From Magicicada septendecula (taxonomy: Eukaryota; Arthropoda; Insecta; Hemiptera; Cicadidae): DNA of 64,000 bases. Each line of letters opens with the position of its first letter. The first letter of the stretch is position 1. The notes under the pieces are model-generated. The model saw only the letters and a program-made list of their open reading frames with translations, did not search any database and was not told the origin of the DNA. The position numbers and the translations under genes were made by a program. The DNA lies in the NCBI GenBank assembly GCA_034769895.1, contig CM068369.1:428073479-428137478 (forward strand). Reading direction: 5' to 3'. Positions 57,753-64,000 of this stretch are shown one piece after another.

Positions 57753-60700
57753 TGAAACGTTTCACTTAACGTAACAATTCGGGAACCTGGTTAATTGGCT
57801 CAGGTCAATTAAACAGGCTGCCATAATCTTTACAAAATCATCAATACCTAATAAGTACACGAATGTTAAATAGGCTCCCGTGAATTGAGGAGTATTGACA
57901 AGGGATTTGGTGGATATATTCACTCACCTTTTGGATAACCATAACATCTCTTTATTATATTTTCTTGAATAATACTTTAAATATGATTGTTATTTTGTTT
58001 GATTACATTAAACAAATAAATTACTCAAAAGTTGTGCATCAAATGCTCTTACGTCTTTTAACATGTTACTCTGGTGATCAAAATAAAATCATATATTTAT
58101 TAACTACAGTAAATACCTCGGATCCGGGTTTTAACTTAATAAAGCTCTACAATAAGTCAACATTATGCAAGCTATTGGAATACTAGTTTGCTCAAATTTC
58201 GAATTACCTTTTACCTTTAACTATTATCAGATTACTATTTCATTATTGTAATTACAGATACTACTATGTTAACATTTACATGATTAGAATAAGTCTTTGC
58301 AAAAATATACTGCTTTTGTTGCCATTGTTAAAAATATAATGGTTTGGTTTCACCTTGATACAATGGAATCAGCGGCATGTTCTCTTGTTGTTACTCTTCA
58401 CTTGGGTTTCCTAGAAGTTCTACGATGTCGTTCGGGTGTCTCCATTTATTTTGTAGATTCTTAGTTGCGAACATGACGAAAGGATGCTGTTACCTGAAGC
58501 TCGTGAGTTTGTCGTTGTTACTTCACTCCTGATGTACGGTGTTCACAATTTTTTACACTTTACATTTTGCTTTTAACTGCACTAATGTTACTCTATAATG
58601 TTTGGATAGAACATACTTTACAATTTAAACATTTCGTTTCCTTTTTTAAAGAGATGTGTCGGCTAAGTTAGTTACTTTTAGTTATTTCACTACATTTCAA
58701 CTACTTGTGGAGTCTGTCACCATGAAAGATTACGTTCAGTTACATCGTCATTAATTTTTTATATTTACACTTTATTTTACGACACATGGTAAAGCTGTTA
58801 CCTTGTCTCTGATTCTCGCTCGACTGGGGTTGGTTTTGCGGCGGTTAGTAGGGAGAGGGAGCTGTTTGTGCGGAGAGAGAAAAATAGTTCTTACTTTACT
58901 ATTATTATTATCATACTAATTAACTACTATTAATAATACTACATTTTCTTTATTGAGTTAGGTATTTCTTCTTATTATTATTATTATTACGTCTTATTAT
59001 TTAATTATCATAATTATTAATTTTCGCTTCAAAGCAGAGTCATTTTCATGTCCGTACTAGATTTTTACAAGTTGATACAGGCATATAAGTACACAGGGAA
59101 GGGTTAAATATTAAGGGGTGTTATCGCAATTTTATTATAGAATTCTTTTAAGTTTTAAAACTATTTATTTTGGGTATTAAGGCGGGGTTACATTATCATT
59201 TACTTTAGGGGTTTACGTTCTGTTTTAATGTGAGATTTTAAATTAAAATTTTTTTTTTATTTCTTTTATTTCAATTTTTTTTCTTTTAAAATCGTCACAT
59301 ACTCCGCCTCCTTACCAACACAGACTCCTAAAATTTTGGTCAGGTATGTACCGAGAGTATGCTTGGGGAGTTCCGTGTGAAATTTCTTCTTATTATTATT
59401 TTTTTATTATTATTGCACGGTTTATTTGTTTTAAATTCTCTTTAAATGATCTTAATTCTCATTTAAATGTTCCTCCTCCGTGAAGTTCCCTTTTTCTCAC
59501 TAAATACAGTACTTACTCATAATACTAATTTCCCTAATTTCAGCAACTCACAACATCGTGGCCCGACTGACATCAGCTTACTCTAACTCTACACGTTAGC
59601 TTTCAGCATTCAAAAAAAAATGATCTCTTGGCTCTCTTGGCTCATCATTATCCTTTTCAGTCGGCGCCGTTGTGACTCGTTACTTAACATGTATAATCAC
59701 TTCTGGATTATATATCATAAACTTATTTCTAATGTAATCTAAAGAGGATCCCATACTCCACTTTAGATCACTGTTTTGAGAGAAGCGGAATTTCACGAAG
59801 ATACTTTTCATTTAACTCTTTAACAATTACTAGACAAAATATGCGGAAGGGGACCCACTTTACACAATGCATTGTAATCCACTCGCGGTGGCATTCATTG
59901 TTTAGGGAGAGCAACCTTTAATACAATTGAGAGGGTGGCTGCTTAATACAATACTGAACACGCTTCCATTTCTCTACCTTGCCACAACTGGGGTGTTTAC
60001 ACTACGCAACGTAACTTTTATTATTATTAATCACTTTTCTCTTATTTACTGCGATACGATTTACTGCTACTTAATTACACGTTACACAAATTTGTTTAAC
60101 TTAAGATTTATTTAGCAATTATTAATCACTTATTATTACTTTAGGGTTTTAAAAACCCTTACCTCGAATTATTTCCTATACACTTTAATACATTGTAAAC
60201 ATTTATTAACAGAGATTATTTTTAAACCTTTGGCATTAAATTCTATTTAAACGATCAGCTCTTGGTACTCATTTTATTTTCTTCTGTGACCTTCCCTTTA
60301 TCTTGTTTCTTAAAATCTAACTTAATTTTATTTCTACTACTAATTTACATAACCTCACAACATCGTGGCCCGACTGATTACATTTTACATACTCTAACTC
60401 TAGTAGTTAGTTTTCTGCTCTTTCTTTAACTCTTGTAAAGAATTTTTCAGTGCGGCGCCATTGTGACTGTGTTACGTTCCTTATATCTATTTCGCTTATT
60501 TATACTTAAGATAATCTAAAGTTGATCCCATACTCAACCCTAGATTATTTTTAATTCTAGTTGCTTACTTTACTGAGATAAGCGGAATGTCACGAAAGGG
60601 AATCTTTATTCACTACTAAACAATCAATTGTCACACACTAAACAAGAGGGGACAAACACTTTACTTTCAACGATCAGCTGTTACGCTGGAATGTGGGTCA

Positions 60701-63122
60701 AACTAGTTTTCTTCAAACAATGGCATCGTTTATGCGTACAAAGGGCAGAAGTCAACTCGAGGGTGGATATTTCTCTATTGTTCCATTTAACAATAGCTGG
60801 CGGCTAGGGACTTATTTTCAAGCAGGACACAACTTATTTATTATTATTCACACATATTATTCATTTCTTTTTACTTATTTCACTAATACACTTTTATAAT
60901 TATAATTCTACTAACGTGTTATAATAATTTACGATGTTATTAAACTTTTTATTTTAAATGACTCATTATTTATTATTAGTACTTTGGTGTGATTTAAGAG
61001 ACGGTTTCTTTTTATTTCGAACTAGTTTATTTACTTAGGGAAACATCATTCCATTAAATTAATTAGTACACTTGTTTAATTCGATTTAATTTTCAACAAA
61101 GGGGAGATACATGTTTACTAGGCACAAGACGACACACAGGAAAGGACACGCTTCTTATAACAATAGAGCTATCACAGAGGGTGAAGTAATTGTTTCTTTC
61201 CGCGATGGGGGAGGCTCACAATGACAAAATACACACCAACAGGAACAGACAAGAATTCAACCGGTCTGGTATTGTTTACAAACAGACGTGTTGTTGAATG
61301 AACTTTTGACAAGCTCCTACATGTTTTGTTTACATGTGATTATATGTTAATCTTACTTTACACATATTATATTTATTAATAAAATTATCTATACTATATT
61401 ACTATAATATTAATTATTATTTTTATCTTCTTTAAATTTCTGACACATATTAAAATACACGAGTAAATAAATCAACAGCTTATGAATAGGGACACAATTA
61501 CTGTTTAGCAACACAAGTCACAAAATTTTTTTTGTTATTAGTAGCAAAATTTAAACAAATTAGCAGAGTCGCGCATTTGAAACGTTTCACATAACGTAAC
61601 AATTCGGGAACCTGGTTAATTGGCTCAGGTCAATTAAACAGGCTGCCATAATCTTTACAAAATCATCAATACCTAATAAGTACACGAATGTTAAATAGGC
61701 TCCCGTGAATTGAGGAGTATTGACAAGGGATTTGGTAGATATATTCACTCACCTTTTGGATAACCATAACATCTCTTTATTATATTTTCTTGAATAATAC
61801 TTTAAATATGATTGTTATTTTGTTTGATTACATTAAACAAATAAATTACTCAAAAGTTGTGCATCAAATGCTCTTACGTCTTTTAACATGTTACTCTGGT
61901 GATCAAAATAAAATCATATATTTATTAACTACAGTAAATACCTCGGATCCGGGTTTTAACTTAATAAAGCTCTACAATAAGTCAACATTATGCAAGCTAT
62001 TGGAATACTAGTTTGCTCAAATTTCGAATTACCTTTTACCTTTAACTATTATCAGATTACTATTTCATTATTGTAATTACAGATACTACTATGTTAACAT
62101 TTACATGATTAGAATAAGTCTTTGCAAAAATATACTGCTTTTGTTGCCATTGTTAAAAATATAATGGTTTGGTTTCACCTTGATACAATGGAATCAGCGG
62201 CATGTTCTCTTGTTGTTACTCTTCACTTGGGTTTCCTAGAAGTTCTACGATGTCGTTCGGGTGTCTCCATTTATTTTGTAGATTCTTAGTTGCGAACATG
62301 ACGAAAGGCTGCTGTTACCTGAAGCTCGTGAGTTTGTCGTTGTTACTTCACTCCTGATGTACGGTGTTCACAATTTTTTACACTTTACATTTTGCTTTTA
62401 ACTGCACTAATGTTACTCTATAATGTTTGGATAGAACATACTTTACAATTTAAACATTTCGTTTCCTTTTTTAAAGAGATGTGTCGGCTAAGTTAGTTAC
62501 TTTTAGTTATTTCACTACATTTCAACTACTTGTGGAGTCTGTCACCATGAAAGATTACGTTCAGTTACATCGTCATTAATTTTTTATATTTACACTTTAT
62601 TTTACGACACATGGTAAAGCTGTTACCTTGTCTCTGATTCTCGCTCGACTGGGGTTGGTTTTGCGGCGGTTAGTAGGGAGAGGGAGCTGTTCGCGCGGAG
62701 AGAGAAAAATAGTTCGTACTTTACTATTATTATTATCATACTAATTAACTACTATTAATAATACTACATTTTCTTTATTGAGTTAGGTATTTCTTCTTCT
62801 TATTATTATTATTACGTCTTTTTATTTAATTATCATAATTATTAATTTTCGCTTCAAAGCAGAGTCATTTTCATGTCCGTACTAGATTTTTACAAGTTGA
62901 TACAGGCATATAAGTACACAGGGAAGGGTTAAATATTAAGGGGTGTTATCGCAATTTTATTATAGAATTCTTTTAAGTTTTAAAACTATTTATTTTGGGT
63001 ATTAAGGCGGGGTTACATTATCATTTACTTTAGGGGTTTACGTTCTGTTTTAATGTGAGATTTTAAATTAAAATTTTTTTTTATTTCTTTTATTTCAATT
63101 TTTTTCTTTTAAAATCGTCACA
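57753..63122 (-). mobile_element. Recent non-autonomous LTR retrotransposon
   Basis: LTRs 57753-59299 and 61578-63122 are about 99 percent identical. On the plus strand they begin TGAAACGTTTC and end CGTCACA, with 4-bp duplication AAGT on both sides (57749-57752 and 63123-63126). Minus orientation is suggested by the purine tract AAGGAGGCGGAGTA at 59300-59316. The 2.28-kb interior encodes no gag or pol. It split the Polinton's right terminal repeat, and the high LTR identity makes it the youngest insertion here. Confidence 0.85.
59300..61577 (-). other. Interior of the LTR element, with an 800-bp tandem duplication
   Basis: Blocks 59520-59880 and 60340-60690 are diverged copies sharing cctcacaacatcgtggcccgactg, cgccNttgtgact and taatctaaagNNGatcccatactc. 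Each holds, on the minus strand, a PBS-like AGTCACAAYGGCGCCG (59657-59684 and 60447-60475). No ORF has family resemblance. Confidence 0.65.
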
Positions 63123-63126
63123 AAGT

Positions 63127-63431
63127 TTGTGTACAGTGTCACCGTAATCGATTTGAATAAGGGAATTCCTGTCAACGTCTGCAGCTAGAGAGCGAGAGAC
63201 ATACACAACAGTAATATAGTAAATGTGTGTGTGAGCAGTGCGTACATTGTCCGACAGCGATTTGTATGTGTACACAAAACTTTTGAAAATACCTTATTTC
63301 AAAGGAGTTTTTATGCGTAACACTTTACCACACAGACCGCCTTGGAAGAACGAGATGCGTCTAGAGACAGAAAGAGTTACTTACATTCAAAGAGAGAATT
63401 GATAACATGATATCATAATAAAACCGATGGC

Positions 63432-63490
<59 letters not shown>

Positions 63491-63553
63491 GACCCGTTAC
63501 ATAAACACGTGTAGAGAGAGTGAGATGCAACAGTAATCTACTAAATGTGTGTG

Positions 63554-63637
<84 letters not shown>

Positions 63638-63957
63638 AGAGAGATAGTTATTTACATTCAAAGAGAGAATTGATATCGACAACAATCATGATCATATAGT
63701 CTGAATTTCCCACCACAGAAAAATGTTGGCAGATCTGTTCTATACACAATAATGCAAGATTGGTAACCCTGATCATATATATTTTAATATACAATATAAC
63801 ACACATATCAAGTTTGATCCATGCATAGGTTGGTAAACCTGATCATATAGATTTAATATACATTATAACACACAACTAATTTGAACTCATGCAAGGTTGG
63901 TAACCCTGATCATATATTTTAATATATACACTATAATGCATCAAGTCGGAACCCCCC
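63127..63957. repeat. Polinton right terminal repeat, outer part
   Basis: Mirrors 38460-38840 with expanded (GA)n runs (63436-63486 and 63557-63640) and ends GGAACCCCCC. It includes a 120-bp copy of the protease gene start at 63236-63355 that the left repeat lacks. Confidence 0.8.
63236..63355 (+). pseudogene. Protease gene fragment inside the terminal repeat
   Basis: A near-identical copy of the first 100 coding bases (and some upstream bases) of the protease at 43574-43470, in opposite orientation to that gene. No open product. It indicates copying between the element's interior and its end. Confidence 0.8.
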
Positions 63958-63970
63958 ACCCGACTTGATG

Positions 63971-64000
63971 TTTTCTGTCTTTGTCTGTTGTTTGTTTTGT
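63971..64000 (-). mobile_element. PLE fragment at the window edge
   Basis: 30 bases identical to the PLE copy at about 26019-26048 (ttttctgtctttgtctg...). Probably the edge of a PLE that continues past the window. Confidence 0.5.

Larger units (their letters stand above)
38460..63957. mobile_element. Polinton/Maverick (adintovirus-like) element
   Basis: Long terminal inverted repeats (starting GGGGGGTTCCGACTTGATGC) enclose protein-primed DNA polymerase B, retroviral-type integrase, packaging ATPase, adenain-like protease and capsid-type genes, the diagnostic Polinton set. Two later LTR insertions (53741-57210 and 57753-63122) inflate it; without them it is about 16.7 kb. Four genes carry one break each, the others are open, so decay is recent. 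No 6-bp target duplication can be seen: the left flank is LTR sequence, the right flank is a PLE fragment. Confidence 0.9.

Noticed and set aside
57965..58186. 73-aa ORF, identical at 61790-62011
   Set aside because: The identity is due to the two LTR copies; no family likeness or coding bias.
63497..63685. ORF of Ser-Leu repeats
   Set aside because: Translation of a (GA)n/(CT)n microsatellite in the terminal repeat.

Overview
This is AT-rich nuclear DNA from a eukaryote, most likely an arthropod and probably an insect. The evidence is element types typical of arthropod genomes (Polinton/Maverick, Penelope-like, piggyBac, hAT, Merlin, Ty3/Gypsy-like LTR elements), GT-AG introns and abundant microsatellites. 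I cannot name the species. I see no convincing single-copy host gene; the window is almost entirely nested and decayed mobile DNA. Layout: 1-1.2 kb, a Penelope-like (PLE) reverse transcriptase remnant on the minus strand ending at a long hairpin; 2.4-4.5 kb, a hAT-type MITE with a perfect 8-bp target duplication, split by a piggyBac relic; 5.6-7.9 kb, one arm of a 2.3-kb inverted duplication whose partner is at 23.9-27.8 kb; 9.1-9.9 kb, a second hAT-type MITE; 10.2-10.6 kb, a PLE tail with a hammerhead ribozyme; 11.8-12.7 kb, a broken Merlin (IS1595/ISXO2-like) transposase; 14.8-23.8 kb, a non-autonomous LTR retrotransposon with a broken gag, almost no pol, and unusually long LTRs that contain internal primer-binding-site (PBS) copies. 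Next, 25.4-26.3 kb is a PLE fragment with a 12-bp target duplication, and 27.8-38.5 kb is a minus-strand LTR element interrupted by a PLE (29.4-35.5 kb), which is itself interrupted by a 4.3-kb hAT transposon (29.4-33.7 kb). The hAT sits inside the PLE's hammerhead ribozyme. The right third (38,460-63,957) is a Polinton/Maverick (adintovirus-like) element. Without a 3.5-kb solo LTR and a 5.4-kb LTR element that landed in it, it is about 16.7 kb, the usual size for the class. Rightward genes are protein-primed DNA polymerase B (with a 5' intron), a small RNase-H-like or unknown protein and a putative OB-fold protein. Leftward genes are a BIR/IAP-like protein lying antisense inside the polymerase intron, integrase with chromodomain, packaging ATPase, a conserved acidic protein, a fibre-like repeat protein, a PLA2-domain basic protein, adenain-like protease, penton-like minor capsid and a major-capsid candidate. 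Capsid, protease, PLA2 and BIR frames are open; integrase, ATPase, polymerase and the 51.9-kb gene each carry one break, so this copy is a recently decayed provirus-like element. The observations most worth follow-up are the PBS copies inside LTRs of separate LTR families, the repeated leader-exon-like cassettes at the left end of the Polinton, the antisense BIR gene in the polymerase intron, and the set of hammerhead ribozymes, one of them split by a hAT insertion.
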